DNA of 64,000 nt, from contig NZ_JAQFJG010000001.1 in the NCBI RefSeq assembly GCF_030439915.1, forward strand, positions 62,001 through 126,000, written 5' to 3'. Positions 17,135 through 26,950 of this stretch are shown one piece after another; position 1 is the first letter of the stretch, and the number at the start of each line of letters is the position of its first letter. The notes under the pieces are model-generated. The model saw only the letters and a program-made list of their open reading frames with translations. It was not told where the DNA came from and searched no databases. The stretch comes from Streptococcus sp. SPS1 (lineage in GTDB: Bacteria > Bacillota > Bacilli > Lactobacillales > Streptococcaceae). The position numbers were made by a program, and so were the translations under genes.

Positions 17135-17240
17135 GTTCCTAAAAAATGGAACAAAAAAATAGACTTTTTCAAGTCTATCAAAATAATTTAATGAGTTCAG
17201 CAGGCAAGAAACTAGCACGGTCAAACGTGCTTTTTTTATT
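17135..17240 (+). ncRNA. Candidate small RNA, copy 2 of the three-hairpin element
   Basis: Three hairpins in the same order as copy 1: GTTCC/GGAAC (17135-17152), TAGACTT/AAGTCTA (17160-17177) and AGCACG/CGTGCT (17214-17231) followed by T7. The first two differ in sequence from copy 1 yet keep pairing. The last 50 bases (from 17191) are identical to copy 1 except for one substitution and one extra T. I see no convincing promoter for this copy. Confidence 0.45.
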
Positions 17241-17266
17241 GCTGGTTGCTGATAGGTATAAAAATG

Positions 17267-17293
17267 AAAAAAGTCTGACGATTTTGTCAGACT
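17267..17293 (-). terminator. sodA terminator
   Basis: Stem AGTCTGAC/GTCAGACT followed on the minus strand by TTTTTT, about 50 bases after the sodA stop. Confidence 0.85.
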
Positions 17294-17344
17294 CGAATCA
17301 TATGACCTAAAAAAGAGAAGAACTATTCTTCCCTCCATATACCA

Positions 17345-17950
17345 TTATTTAGCGGCTGCGTACAATTCATCTACTTTGTTCCAGTTGATTACTGAGAAGA
17401 AAGCTTTGATGTAGTCAGGACGCACGTTGCGGTATTTCACGTAGTAAGCATGTTCCCAAACGTCCAAGCCCAAGATTGGTTTTTTACCTTCTGAGATTGG
17501 TGTGTCTTGGTTTGCTGTTGAAGTCACTTCAAGTTTCCCTTCTTTGTTGACAACCAACCATGCCCATCCAGAACCGAAACGAGTTGTTGCTGCTGCAGTG
17601 AAAGCTGCTTGGAACTCTTCAAATGAACCAAATGTTGCATCGATTGCTGCTGCAAGTTCTGCTGAAGGAGCTGTTTTCTCAGGAGTCATCAATTCCCAGA
17701 AAAGAGCATGGTTCAAGTGTCCACCACCATTGTTAATAAGCGCTTGACGGATATCAGCTGGGATAGATTCTACATCAGCAAGCAAGGCTTCAAGGTCTTC
17801 ACCAATTTCAGGGTGTTTTTCAAGAGCTGCATTGGCATTGTTGACATAAGTTTGATGGTGTTTGTCATGGTGCAAGTGCATTGTTTCCGCATCGATGTAT
17901 GGTTCCAAAGCGTCGTATGCATATGGAAGATCTGGTAAGATAATAGCCAT
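17345..17950 (-). CDS. sodA: Superoxide dismutase [Mn]
   Basis: A 201-residue manganese/iron superoxide dismutase that converts superoxide to hydrogen peroxide and oxygen. The four metal ligands are visible: His27, His81, Asp163 and His167 (in LDVWEHAYY). The [11 protein letters not shown] and Trp-rich segments support the Mn type usual in streptococci. Cytoplasmic, without a signal peptide. It has its own promoter and terminator and is monocistronic. Confidence 0.98.
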   Translation of the reverse strand: MAIILPDLPYAYDALEPYIDAETMHLHHDKHHQTYVNNANAALEKHPEIGEDLEALLADVESIPADIRQALINNGGGHLNHALFWELMTPEKTAPSAELAAAIDATFGSFEEFQAAFTAAATTRFGSGWAWLVVNKEGKLEVTSTANQDTPISEGKKPILGLDVWEHAYYVKYRNVRPDYIKAFFSVINWNKVDELYAAAK

Positions 17951-17981
17951 CTGTAATACCTCTTTTTCTTTCTATATGAAA

Positions 17982-18010
17982 ATGATAACGCAAACATTCA
18001 CTTTTTTCAA
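17982..18010 (-). promoter_or_regulatory. sodA promoter
   Basis: On the minus strand: -35 TTGAAA, 17-base spacer, -10 TATCAT. Confidence 0.6.
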
Positions 18011-18055
18011 GTTTTTTGCTTATAGATGAAGAAATCACTGAAATACTTTCTAATA

Positions 18056-18297
18056 ATACTCTTCGAAAATCTCTTCAAACCGCGTCAACGTCGCCTTGCC
18101 GTAGGTATATGTAACTGACTTCGTCAGTCTTATCTACAACCTCAAAACAGTGTTTTGAGCTGACTTCGTCAGTTCTATCCACAACCTCAAAACAGTGTTT
18201 TGAGCTGACTTCGTCAGTTCTATCTACAACCTCAAAGCACTGCTTTGAGCAACCTGCGGCTAGTTTCCTAGTTTGCTCTTTGATTTTCATTGAGTAT
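18056..18297 (-). repeat. BOX element, boxA-(boxB)3-boxC
   Basis: On the minus strand it runs from ATACTCAATGAAAATC to TTTTCGAAGAGTAT. Three tandem 45-base boxB modules lie in the middle, each with the inverted pairs TGACTTCGTCA and CAAAACAGTGTTTTG. Fills the gap between holA and sodA. Confidence 0.95.
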
Positions 18298-18366
18298 AAA
18301 ATAAGCAAATCAGCAAGAAACCCACGACAAGATAATCTTGACGCGGGTTATAGTTTCAAAAAAATG

Positions 18367-19404
18367 TCAATTGACCTGACTAGCAATCTGTAAGAGTGCC
18401 TTTTCAAAAAGGAAACCTTTTTCATAAAGACCTGTCTTAATCTGATAGTCTGTCTCAATCAAATAAGAAATAGCTTGCTTCAAAAAGCTCAAGGAAAGTC
18501 CTCGTGAATCCCTCAGCGCAAATTTGATTTGATAGGGATTTGGATTACGTCCGAGAAAACTGCCTAAACTACTTGCTATCTGCGATTCTGTTTGCCCAGA
18601 CTCCGCCAAAATTTTCACCTGAGTAAAAGTCCGAAATTGTCCTAGCATGACTGCAATCAACTTAATTTCATCTTCACCTTGCAAGGTCAAATCTCTAACC
18701 AAGTCGCGCGCCTGGTCCATCTTTTTAGACAGAATAAACTGAGTTAAATCAAAAATATTGTCCTGCAAGGTCTTGGGAATAGCATTGACAATATCCTCTT
18801 CCTCAATCACCCCATCTGATTTATAGGACTGTAAAAAGAGGAGATTTTTCTGGATTTCGCTAAATTGAAAACCCGACTTGATGAGGAGATTTTCAAAAGA
18901 ATGATTAGCAAACTGCAGACCTTTTTTCTGGCTCCACTTTTGGAAATACTGGCGCAATTCTTGTTCTTTGGCTTCTACTGCATCAAAAACCTTGGCATCA
19001 CGCTTCAGTAATTTAACCAACCGTCTTTTGCTATCCAGCTTTCCTTCCGCAAAGATCAACAACTTGGTTGTTGGCGAAGGATTGTCAAGGTATTCCTCAA
19101 ACGACTTAAGCTCATCATCTGTTAAAAAGCGTTTCTTGGCTGTTGTCATATCGACAAAATGGTCTAATATCACGATTTTTTCATCCGCAAAGAAAGGAAG
19201 GCTGACTAACTCCAGCTCCACATCCTTGTAAACTACTTCTTTCATATCAAAGTAGGCAAAGTTGAGGTCTGCAGAATCATACCCAATCTGTTTCAACACT
19301 TGACTCTTCATAACTTCAAACTGCCCCTGATCTATCCCTGTAAAAAGGTTCAGGCTCGGTAAATTTGATAGAGACAACTTTTGACTCTCTTCAATGGCTA
19401 GCAT
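18367..19404 (-). CDS. holA: DNA polymerase III subunit delta
   Basis: A 345-residue clamp-loader subunit. It opens the beta sliding clamp during DNA replication. The N-terminal segment (LFTGIDQGQFEVMK), the mid-region LVSLPFFADEKIVIL and the C-terminal helical collar (QIKFALRDSRGLSLSFLKQA) match Firmicute HolA. AAAGGAG precedes the ATG by five bases. pyrDA lies just upstream in the same direction. Confidence 0.93.
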   Translation of the reverse strand: MLAIEESQKLSLSNLPSLNLFTGIDQGQFEVMKSQVLKQIGYDSADLNFAYFDMKEVVYKDVELELVSLPFFADEKIVILDHFVDMTTAKKRFLTDDELKSFEEYLDNPSPTTKLLIFAEGKLDSKRRLVKLLKRDAKVFDAVEAKEQELRQYFQKWSQKKGLQFANHSFENLLIKSGFQFSEIQKNLLFLQSYKSDGVIEEEDIVNAIPKTLQDNIFDLTQFILSKKMDQARDLVRDLTLQGEDEIKLIAVMLGQFRTFTQVKILAESGQTESQIASSLGSFLGRNPNPYQIKFALRDSRGLSLSFLKQAISYLIETDYQIKTGLYEKGFLFEKALLQIASQVN

Positions 19405-19436
19405 CTTCTCTCCTTTCTTCTGATTTTTTAATGAAT

Positions 19437-20372
19437 TTAATCAATATAGCGCAATTCCCCACGGAAATCTTCTAAGCTCTCGTACCCTTTTTCCGCCATG
19501 ATAGCTTTTAGTTCATTGGTAATACGTTCGAAAGCACCGACGCCTTCTTTGTGAAGGGTGGTTCCCACCTGTACCATACTGGCACCACAGAGGATGTGTT
19601 CAAAGGCATCACGACCAGTCAGAACTCCTCCTGTTCCGATGATTTGGATTTGAGGGTTTAAGCGTTGATAAAAGGCGTGAACATTAGCTAGAGCAGTCGG
19701 TTTGATATACTCCCCACCAATCCCACCGAAACCATTTTTAGGGCGAATAACGACAGATTCATCTTCTATATACAGTCCGTTTCCGATTGAGTTGACGCAG
19801 TTGACAAACTTGAGCGGATACTTGTTAAAAATAGCTGCCGCTTGGTCAAAGTGAACAATATCAAAATAAGGTGGAAGCTTAATTCCAAGAGGTTTTGTAA
19901 AGTAAGCAAATACTTCTGCCAAAATCCGGTCTGTTGTCTCAAAATCATAGGCAATCTGAGGTTTTCCTGGAACATTTGGACAGGAGAGGTTTAGCTCAGT
20001 CAGACCACGAAAATCACTCTCTTGGACTTTTTTCAAAATAGTATGGGTTTCCTCTGGAGACATGCCAACTAGAGATAAAAAGAAAGTTCGGTTCGGCTCT
20101 TTTTCCTGCAAGTCCAAAAGATAGTTCAAATAATAGTCTAAGCCATTATTCGGTAAACCCATAGAGTTGATAGAACCAAGTGGGACATCTTGATAGCGTG
20201 GCTCAGGATTTCCCTGACGGAAGTCCAAGGTTGCTGTCTTAGTGACAAAAGTTCCTGCAACTGAGTTTTTAACCCCTTCTAGCTCTTCTATCGTCATACA
20301 AGCCACACCTGCTGCATTCATCAAACAATTGTCGAACTCAAAGCCAGCAATTTGTGTTTTCGTTGATACCAT
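19437..20372 (-). CDS. pyrDA: Dihydroorotate dehydrogenase A (fumarate-dependent, class 1A)
   Basis: A 311-residue FMN enzyme that oxidises dihydroorotate to orotate in pyrimidine synthesis. The class 1 catalytic cysteine is Cys131 in [12 protein letters not shown]. The FMN-binding [15 protein letters not shown] and [19 protein letters not shown] segments are intact. No electron-transfer subunit (PyrK) is adjacent, which fits the fumarate-using class 1A of lactic acid bacteria. GGAGGA lies before the ATG, with an extended -10 (TGGTATAAT) at 20407-20412. Confidence 0.95.
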   Translation of the reverse strand: MVSTKTQIAGFEFDNCLMNAAGVACMTIEELEGVKNSVAGTFVTKTATLDFRQGNPEPRYQDVPLGSINSMGLPNNGLDYYLNYLLDLQEKEPNRTFFLSLVGMSPEETHTILKKVQESDFRGLTELNLSCPNVPGKPQIAYDFETTDRILAEVFAYFTKPLGIKLPPYFDIVHFDQAAAIFNKYPLKFVNCVNSIGNGLYIEDESVVIRPKNGFGGIGGEYIKPTALANVHAFYQRLNPQIQIIGTGGVLTGRDAFEHILCGASMVQVGTTLHKEGVGAFERITNELKAIMAEKGYESLEDFRGELRYID

Positions 20373-20534
20373 GATTCTGATCCTCCAGATTCCTTTTATT
20401 GCTAATATTATACCATATTTTCAGATTTTCTCTTTGAGAAAGATATTTACAAGAAAAAGGTTCGTTTTTTATCTATTTTCAAAAAATCCCAAAAACTGAA
20501 TTGAAAGAATTTTTAGAAAATTTCTGTTTTTTTC

Positions 20535-20563
20535 TTTACAGTGAAAAAAAATTCTGCTATAAT
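20535..20563 (+). promoter_or_regulatory. gdhA promoter
   Basis: -35 TTTACA, 17-base spacer and an extended -10 TGCTATAAT. Confidence 0.75.
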
Positions 20564-20590
20564 GACTCATGTAATAAAATATGACAATAA

Positions 20591-21949
<1,359 letters not shown>

Positions 21950-21965
21950 GATTTATTTTCTCAAT

Positions 21966-21992
21966 CCTCAATCGCTCTGATTGGGGATTTTT
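21966..21992 (+). terminator. gdhA terminator
   Basis: Stem CCTCAATC/GATTGGGG, five-base loop, then ATTTTT. Confidence 0.8.
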
Positions 21993-22020
21993 AGTTGAGT
22001 TAAACAGTTGGAAAATTCTA

Positions 22021-22052
22021 ATTTCATTTCATTTAATTAAATGAAATGAAAT
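22021..22052. repeat. Perfect 32-base palindrome
   Basis: Two 16-base arms without a loop, built of ATTTC/GAAAT steps, centred on TTAATTAA. It lies between the gdhA terminator and a BOX element. Confidence 0.85.
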
Positions 22053-22142
22053 AAAAACCAAACAAATTGATTTCGGAATTCAAACCAATTTCTAACAATA
22101 TTTTATAAAACTCGGTGGACTATTCTAAATTCAATCTATTTT

Positions 22143-22293
22143 ATACTCTTCGAAAATCTCTTCAAACCACGTCAGCGTCGCCTTACCGTAGATATGGTCA
22201 CTGACTTCGTCAGTCTTATCTACAACCTCAAAACTGTGTTTTGAGCAACCTGCGGCTAGTTTCCTAGTTTGCACTTTGATTTTCATTGAGTAT
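22143..22293 (-). repeat. BOX element, boxA-boxB-boxC
   Basis: Minus orientation, one boxB module. The boxA has one change (TGCAAACTAGG for the usual GAGCAAACTAGG). Confidence 0.95.
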
Positions 22294-22322
22294 TACTTAC
22301 TCGCCAACTTTTTTATACAAAA

Positions 22323-22353
22323 AGAAAAACCGCTACTCCTAAGAATAGCGGTT
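22323..22353 (-). terminator. rplJ-rplL terminator
   Basis: Stem AACCGCTA/TAGCGGTT followed on the minus strand by a T-rich run (TTTTTC, TTTTT). Confidence 0.85.
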
Positions 22354-22389
22354 TAATCATGTTTTTAAGCTACTAATGTAGTCGCTCTA

Positions 22390-22758
22390 TTATTTAAGAG
22401 TAACTGAAGCTCCAGCTTCTTCCAATTTAGCTTTGATTTCTTCAGCTTCTGCAGTTGCAACGCCTTCTTTAACAAGTGCTGGTGCACCGTCAACAAGTTC
22501 TTTAGCTTCTTTAAGTCCAAGACCAGTGATTTCACGTACAACTTTGATAACGCCAACTTTTTTGTCGCCTGCAGATGTCAATTCAACGTCGAATGAATCT
22601 TTAGCAGCACCAGCGTCAGCAGCACCAGCTGCAGCAACAGCTACAGGAGCAGCTGCAGTTACACCAAATTCTTCTTCGATAGCTTTTACAAGGTCGTTCA
22701 ATTCAAGGATTGAAGCTTCTTTAATTTCAGCAATAATGTTTTCAATGTTCAATGCCAT
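22390..22758 (-). CDS. rplL: 50S ribosomal protein L7/L12
   Basis: A 122-residue ribosomal stalk protein that recruits translation factors. An N-terminal dimerisation helix, an Ala-rich hinge (about residues 35-52) and the C-terminal domain with [12 protein letters not shown] are all present. The ATG at 22758 (MALNIENI) follows GGAGGAAATAAC. Five in-frame residues upstream are not likely translated. Operon with rplJ under the L10 leader. Confidence 0.98.
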   Translation of the reverse strand: MALNIENIIAEIKEASILELNDLVKAIEEEFGVTAAAPVAVAAAGAADAGAAKDSFDVELTSAGDKKVGVIKVVREITGLGLKEAKELVDGAPALVKEGVATAEAEEIKAKLEEAGASVTLK

Positions 22759-22832
22759 TGTTATTTCCTCCAAATATGTTTTTAAATTTATAATAGTTTT
22801 TTCGTAGCTAGGCTACGCTGCGTAGCTTAAGA

Positions 22833-23333
22833 TTAAGCTGCGTCTTCTTTGTTGTCTGCAACCGCTTTGACTGCAAGAGCAACGTTGCGCACTGGTGCTT
22901 GAAGTACAGAAAGGAGCATAGAAAGAAGTCCTTCGCGGTTTGGAAGAGTTGCAAGTGCAAGAATCTCTTCTTTAGATGCGACAGCGCCTTCGATTGCACC
23001 ACCTTTGATTTCAAGTGCTTCAGCGTTTTTAGAAAAGTCGTTCAAGATTTTCGCTGGTGCGATAACATCTTCGTTAGAAAACGCTACTGCAGATGGTCCA
23101 ACAAATACTGATGCAAGTTCTTCAAGACCAGCTTTTTCAGCTGCACGACGCAAGATTGAATTTTTAATAACTTTATACTCAACTTCGCTTCCACGAAGCT
23201 CACGACGAAGAACTGTATCTTGCTCAACTGTCAAACCACGAGCGTCTACAACGACGATAGATGCAGCAGCTTTCATTTTTTCAGCTACTACGTCAACTAG
23301 TTCCGCTTTTTTAGCAATAATTGCTTCACTCAT
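22833..23333 (-). CDS. rplJ: 50S ribosomal protein L10
   Basis: A 166-residue ribosomal protein L10. It anchors L7/L12 dimers to the large subunit and, as a complex with L12, represses its own mRNA by binding the leader. The start [13 protein letters not shown] follows a GGAGGTG site. The in-frame extension upstream lies within the leader and is not expected to be translated. [20 protein letters not shown] is the conserved rRNA-binding N-terminal part. Confidence 0.98.
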   Translation of the reverse strand: MSEAIIAKKAELVDVVAEKMKAAASIVVVDARGLTVEQDTVLRRELRGSEVEYKVIKNSILRRAAEKAGLEELASVFVGPSAVAFSNEDVIAPAKILNDFSKNAEALEIKGGAIEGAVASKEEILALATLPNREGLLSMLLSVLQAPVRNVALAVKAVADNKEDAA

Positions 23334-23381
23334 TAGTGTGTTCACCTCCGTTATTATTTTGCTTGGGGAATTTTTCCAAAA

Positions 23382-23505
23382 GAAAAACGCGCCCAAACCT
23401 AGACACGAAAGTACAATACGCTTCTTTTTACATGATACGTTTTGTCCTCGGTAGGATACTTATGAGTCGAGCTCCCCTACTGTCTTAGGCAGTTTTTTCA
23501 AACCG
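23382..23505 (-). promoter_or_regulatory. Ribosomal protein L10 leader with attenuator
   Basis: The minus-strand leader holds the L10-binding motif halves CTGCCTAAGACAGTAGG (near 23477-23493) and ATCCTACCGAGGAC (near 23443-23456). A hairpin CGTGTCT/GGGCGCG (23388-23407) then leads into TTTTT, which can act as a terminator. Binding of L10-L12 to the first part is the known autoregulation in Firmicutes. Confidence 0.8.
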
Positions 23506-23511
23506 TATATA

Positions 23512-23540
23512 AGTATAGCATAGTCAAAAAAAGAATGCAA
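23512..23540 (-). promoter_or_regulatory. rplJL promoter
   Basis: On the minus strand: -35 TTGCAT, 17-base spacer, extended -10 TGCTATACT. Confidence 0.65.
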
Positions 23541-23583
23541 GATTTTTGCAAACTTTTTTTAAAATTTTTTCGTGATTTTTCTT

Positions 23584-24843
23584 TTAAAGTTCTACCGTCA
23601 AAACTTTACCTTGCTTGACAACCTGTTCTCCTGCAATATAGACATCATCAACATCACTGGATTTGACAGCATAAACCAGATGGGAAAGCATATTTTCTTG
23701 AGGTTGGAGATGAATTTTCCCTTGTGGTTGGATGACCAGAAAATCTGCCTGCTTGCCAACTTCTAGGCTTCCTATCTGATTTTCCATCCCTAGAACCTTA
23801 GCCCCTTCGATTGTTAGTGCCTTGAGGGCTGTTTCGATCGGGAATTGGCTGGCATCTCCACTCTTCATCTTCTGAAGAAGGGCTGCTGTCCGTCCTTCCT
23901 CAAACATATCTAAATTATTATTAGAAGCGACCGAGTCAGTCGCAATTCCTACTGCTATTCCTACTTTTTGCAGTTGGATGATGGGAGCAATCCCTGATGC
24001 CAATTTGAGGTTACTGATAGGATTGTGGGCGATAGCCACTTGAGAGGTTGCCAAGCGTTCAATTTCCCTCTCGTTTAGTTCGACCCCATGAGCAAAGACA
24101 GAAGGATGATCTAAGTAACCCAGTTCTTCGAGAAAAGCAAGAGGACGTTTACCGTATCGTTTCAGGATAATTCCTGACTCCTCCTTGGTCTCCGCCACAT
24201 GGATATGGAGAGGAATATTTAGTTCTTTTGCCATATCTAAACTTTCTTCCAGCAAGTCTCTACTACAGCTGTAGGGAGAATGTGGGGCTACCATCACCTT
24301 GAAATTTGGATTTTTATATCCTATGATTGTCTCGATGATAGCTCGAGTTCTAGTAATAGTCTCAGCAGTCGTTTCTGTCTCTGAAGAAAAGAGGGTCGGC
24401 GAGAAATAACAACGCATCTTGGAAGCCTTGACTGCCTGATAAATCTGCTCAATATCCACACCATTGGGATTATACATATCGTTGAAGGTTGTTGTTCCCG
24501 ACTGGAGCATCTCTATCATAGCTTCTTTAACCGCTCTTGTAGTCATGTCGGGAGTAAATCCTGCTTCTGCAGGCCAGATATAATCATTGAGCCATTCATG
24601 GAGATTGCTATCATCTCGAATTCCTCTCAATCCTGTCATAGCAGAATGGGTATGGCAATTAACCAAACCAGGCATAATCCAGGCCCCCTGATAGTCTATA
24701 ATCTGCTCAGCTTGCTCTAAAATCTCTGACTTCTCTTGACCGACATAGACGATTTGAGAATCCTTAACTGCTAAGATTCCATTCAGATAAACATGGAAAT
24801 CTTGATCACAAGTCACGATATTTACATGCTGAAAGACTTTCAT
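23584..24843 (-). CDS. Amidohydrolase, probable 5-methylthioadenosine/S-adenosylhomocysteine deaminase
   Basis: A 419-residue metal-dependent hydrolase of the TrzA/MtaD group. The metal ligands are visible: HTHSAM after VNC, the His of HVAETKEE, the His of FAHGVELNER, and the Asp of ATDSVASNNNLDM. The typical substrates of this clade are S-adenosylhomocysteine and methylthioadenosine; older annotation calls relatives chlorohydrolases. I chose the ATG at 24843 because AAAGGAG lies six bases before it. The longer frame starts inside the adjacent BOX element. Monocistronic by appearance. Confidence 0.85.
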   Translation of the reverse strand: MKVFQHVNIVTCDQDFHVYLNGILAVKDSQIVYVGQEKSEILEQAEQIIDYQGAWIMPGLVNCHTHSAMTGLRGIRDDSNLHEWLNDYIWPAEAGFTPDMTTRAVKEAMIEMLQSGTTTFNDMYNPNGVDIEQIYQAVKASKMRCYFSPTLFSSETETTAETITRTRAIIETIIGYKNPNFKVMVAPHSPYSCSRDLLEESLDMAKELNIPLHIHVAETKEESGIILKRYGKRPLAFLEELGYLDHPSVFAHGVELNEREIERLATSQVAIAHNPISNLKLASGIAPIIQLQKVGIAVGIATDSVASNNNLDMFEEGRTAALLQKMKSGDASQFPIETALKALTIEGAKVLGMENQIGSLEVGKQADFLVIQPQGKIHLQPQENMLSHLVYAVKSSDVDDVYIAGEQVVKQGKVLTVEL

Positions 24844-24871
24844 TATAGGCTCCTTTTCTAAAAGACAATTT

Positions 24872-25113
24872 ATACTCTTTGAAAATCTCTTCAAACCACA
24901 TCAGCTTCACCTTGGAGTAGATATATGTTACTGACTTCGTCAGTCTTATCTACAACCTCAAAGCAGTGCTTTGAGCTGACTTCGTCAGTTCTATCCACAA
25001 CCTCAAAACCATGTTTTGAGCTGACTTCGTCAGTCTTATCTACAACCTCAAAGCAGTGTTTTGAGCAACCTACGGCTAGCTTCCTAGTTTGCTCTTTGAT
25101 TTTCATTGAGTAT
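24872..25113 (-). repeat. BOX element, boxA-(boxB)3-boxC
   Basis: Minus orientation with three 45-base boxB modules. boxC is slightly degenerate (AGTTTAAAT... side reads CTTTGAAAATC). Lies between the ABC exporter and the amidohydrolase gene, 28 bases upstream of the latter's start. Confidence 0.93.
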
Positions 25114-25144
25114 TACAGTGAATAATTTTTCTAGCTATTGTAAC

Positions 25145-25172
25145 AAAAAAGTCACCTGAAGGCAACTTTTTT
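25145..25172 (-). terminator. Terminator of the ABC exporter pair
   Basis: Stem AGTTGCC/GGTGACT (with wobbles) followed on the minus strand by TTTTTT. Confidence 0.7.
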
Positions 25173-25200
25173 CGTCCATAAAATTTCAAAAGAGAAAGGA

Positions 25201-26949
25201 TTATTCAGAGCTAAAAGCTGCAGCTTTTTGCATTTGGTAATACTTACCCTTTCTAGTCATGAGATCCTGATGGTTCCCATACTCAACAATGTCGCCATCC
25301 ACCAAGACAAGAATCAAATCCGCGTCCTGAATGGTAGACAAGCGGTGGGCGATGATAAAACTTGTGCGCCCCTTCATGAGTTTGGCAAAAGCATCCTGAA
25401 CCAGTACTTCTGTCCGCGTATCGATGGATGAAGTTGCTTCGTCTAAGATAAGAATCTTTGGAATAGCCAAAAAGACTCGCGCTATAGTCAAGAGCTGGGC
25501 CTGACCGACAGAGAGAGATTCTCCAGCATTTTCTAACTTGGTATCATATCCCTGCGGCAACTGTTGGATGAAAAAGTCTGCATTGGCTGCTTTGGCAGCA
25601 GCAATTACTTGCTCTCGACTGGCTTCAGGATTGCCAAAGGCAATATTGTCATGAATGGTTCCTTGCTTGAGCCAGGTTTCTTGGAGCACCATGCCAAACT
25701 GCTGGCGTAAAGAGGCACGACTGTAATCATAAATGGATTTCCCATCCAGCAAGATATCTCCCGAGCTAATGGGATAAAAACGCATGAGAAGGTTGATAAG
25801 GGTTGATTTTCCAGCACCTGTCGGACCAACGATGGCTACCTTACTACCAGCTGGAATATCAATAGATAAATCCTTAATCAAAATCTTTTCAGGATTGTAG
25901 CCAAAAGAGACATGTTTAAAGGAAATAGCTCCCTTAACTTGGTCACTGATCAAGACTTCCTTGCCTGTTTCAGCCACCTCAGGACTCTCTAAGACAGCAT
26001 AGACGCGCTCTGCACAAGCCAGAGCACTTTGCAACTCAGCTAGCACTGAAGAAATATCGTTAAAGGGCTTGGTGTATTGCTGAACATAGTTCAAAAAGGT
26101 TACTAAATGCCCAATTGTCAAGGTTGACCCCATCATGATACGATAAGCTCCCACTCCAGCTAGAAGGGCATAAATAAGCGCATTTACAAAGCGAGTCGAA
26201 GGATTGACCGTTGAAGAATAAAAGATGGCTGACTGAGAATAGCCTGCGTAGTTGTCATTAGCCTCACGCAGCCTTTGGATAAACTCTGTTTGAGCATTAA
26301 AGGACTGGATAATAGTCTGCTGACTAATCGATTCTTCAATCAACTGAGTCTGAATTCCCCTCGTCTCTGTTTGCTTTTGGAAGAGATGATAGGATCTCTT
26401 AGCGATGAAGCGTGAAATGACCATAGACAGAGGTGTTAAGAGCAGAACTAATAGCGTCATCAGGAGATGAATTTGGAGCATGGCAAGAATACTAACCAAA
26501 ATCATCAAGACACCAATGAAAAATTGGTTAAAAATCATGGTCAAGCCAGCTGCCAACTGTTCGATGTCTGTGGTCACACGACTGACCATCTCTCCACTTC
26601 CTTGCTGATCAACAAAAGCAATCGGTAAACGATGGAGTTTATGGATGATTCGCTCTCGCAAGTCTCTGGTATAAGAGAAAATTAAACGATTATAAAGAAG
26701 AGGATTGGCCCACTGCACAAGGGTATTTCCTATGACTACCAAGATCATTTGGAGAAAAATCTGCCAAAAAACTGGTGAAGAGTCAGTCACTAGGACTTGG
26801 TCGATGACCTGCCCAATCAAGATGGGAAGATAAATTGATAAGCCAACCTGGGCAATAGTTCCTAGGAAGGCTAGGAAAAGGAGGAAGGGATGACTTGCTA
26901 AATCTTTGGCCAAACGTGTGAGTGTTTGATTTGCAGTTTGTCGTCTCAT
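25201..26949 (-). CDS. ABC exporter half-transporter, catalytic-site subunit
   Basis: A 582-residue multidrug-type ABC half-transporter: a six-helix membrane domain (residues 20-320) and a C-terminal ATPase. Walker A GPTGAGKST, Walker B ILILDEATSSID with the catalytic Glu, and the switch His in IIAHRLSTI are intact. The signature is degenerate, LSVGQ instead of LSGGQ. The ATG at 26949 follows GGAAAGGAGG, just past the stop of the partner gene, so the two are coupled. Together they form a heterodimer with one weakened ATP site. The substrate is unknown; peptide or drug export is usual. Confidence 0.88.
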   Translation of the reverse strand: MRRQTANQTLTRLAKDLASHPFLLFLAFLGTIAQVGLSIYLPILIGQVIDQVLVTDSSPVFWQIFLQMILVVIGNTLVQWANPLLYNRLIFSYTRDLRERIIHKLHRLPIAFVDQQGSGEMVSRVTTDIEQLAAGLTMIFNQFFIGVLMILVSILAMLQIHLLMTLLVLLLTPLSMVISRFIAKRSYHLFQKQTETRGIQTQLIEESISQQTIIQSFNAQTEFIQRLREANDNYAGYSQSAIFYSSTVNPSTRFVNALIYALLAGVGAYRIMMGSTLTIGHLVTFLNYVQQYTKPFNDISSVLAELQSALACAERVYAVLESPEVAETGKEVLISDQVKGAISFKHVSFGYNPEKILIKDLSIDIPAGSKVAIVGPTGAGKSTLINLLMRFYPISSGDILLDGKSIYDYSRASLRQQFGMVLQETWLKQGTIHDNIAFGNPEASREQVIAAAKAANADFFIQQLPQGYDTKLENAGESLSVGQAQLLTIARVFLAIPKILILDEATSSIDTRTEVLVQDAFAKLMKGRTSFIIAHRLSTIQDADLILVLVDGDIVEYGNHQDLMTRKGKYYQMQKAAAFSSE

Positions 26950-26950
26950 G

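Larger units (their letters stand above)
16907..17344. other. Non-coding stretch between the hypothetical genes and sodA
   Basis: Contains a possible minus-strand gene tail (about 30 codons, 17043 down to 16951, ending DDFDTLLQLYF), the candidate small RNA copy 2 and the sodA terminator. Strongly A+T-rich; nothing else supported. Confidence 0.5.
21950..22389. other. gdhA-rplL intergenic region
   Basis: Holds the gdhA terminator, the 32-base palindrome, a BOX element and the rplL terminator. No coding sequence seen. Confidence 0.7.

Noticed and set aside
18075..18308. Open frame with 15-residue repeats (CFEVVDRTDEVSSKH type)
   Set aside because: It is the translation of boxB modules, whose 45-base length keeps the frame. 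The same frames occur at 24891-25106 and 29735-29953 only because BOX is there.
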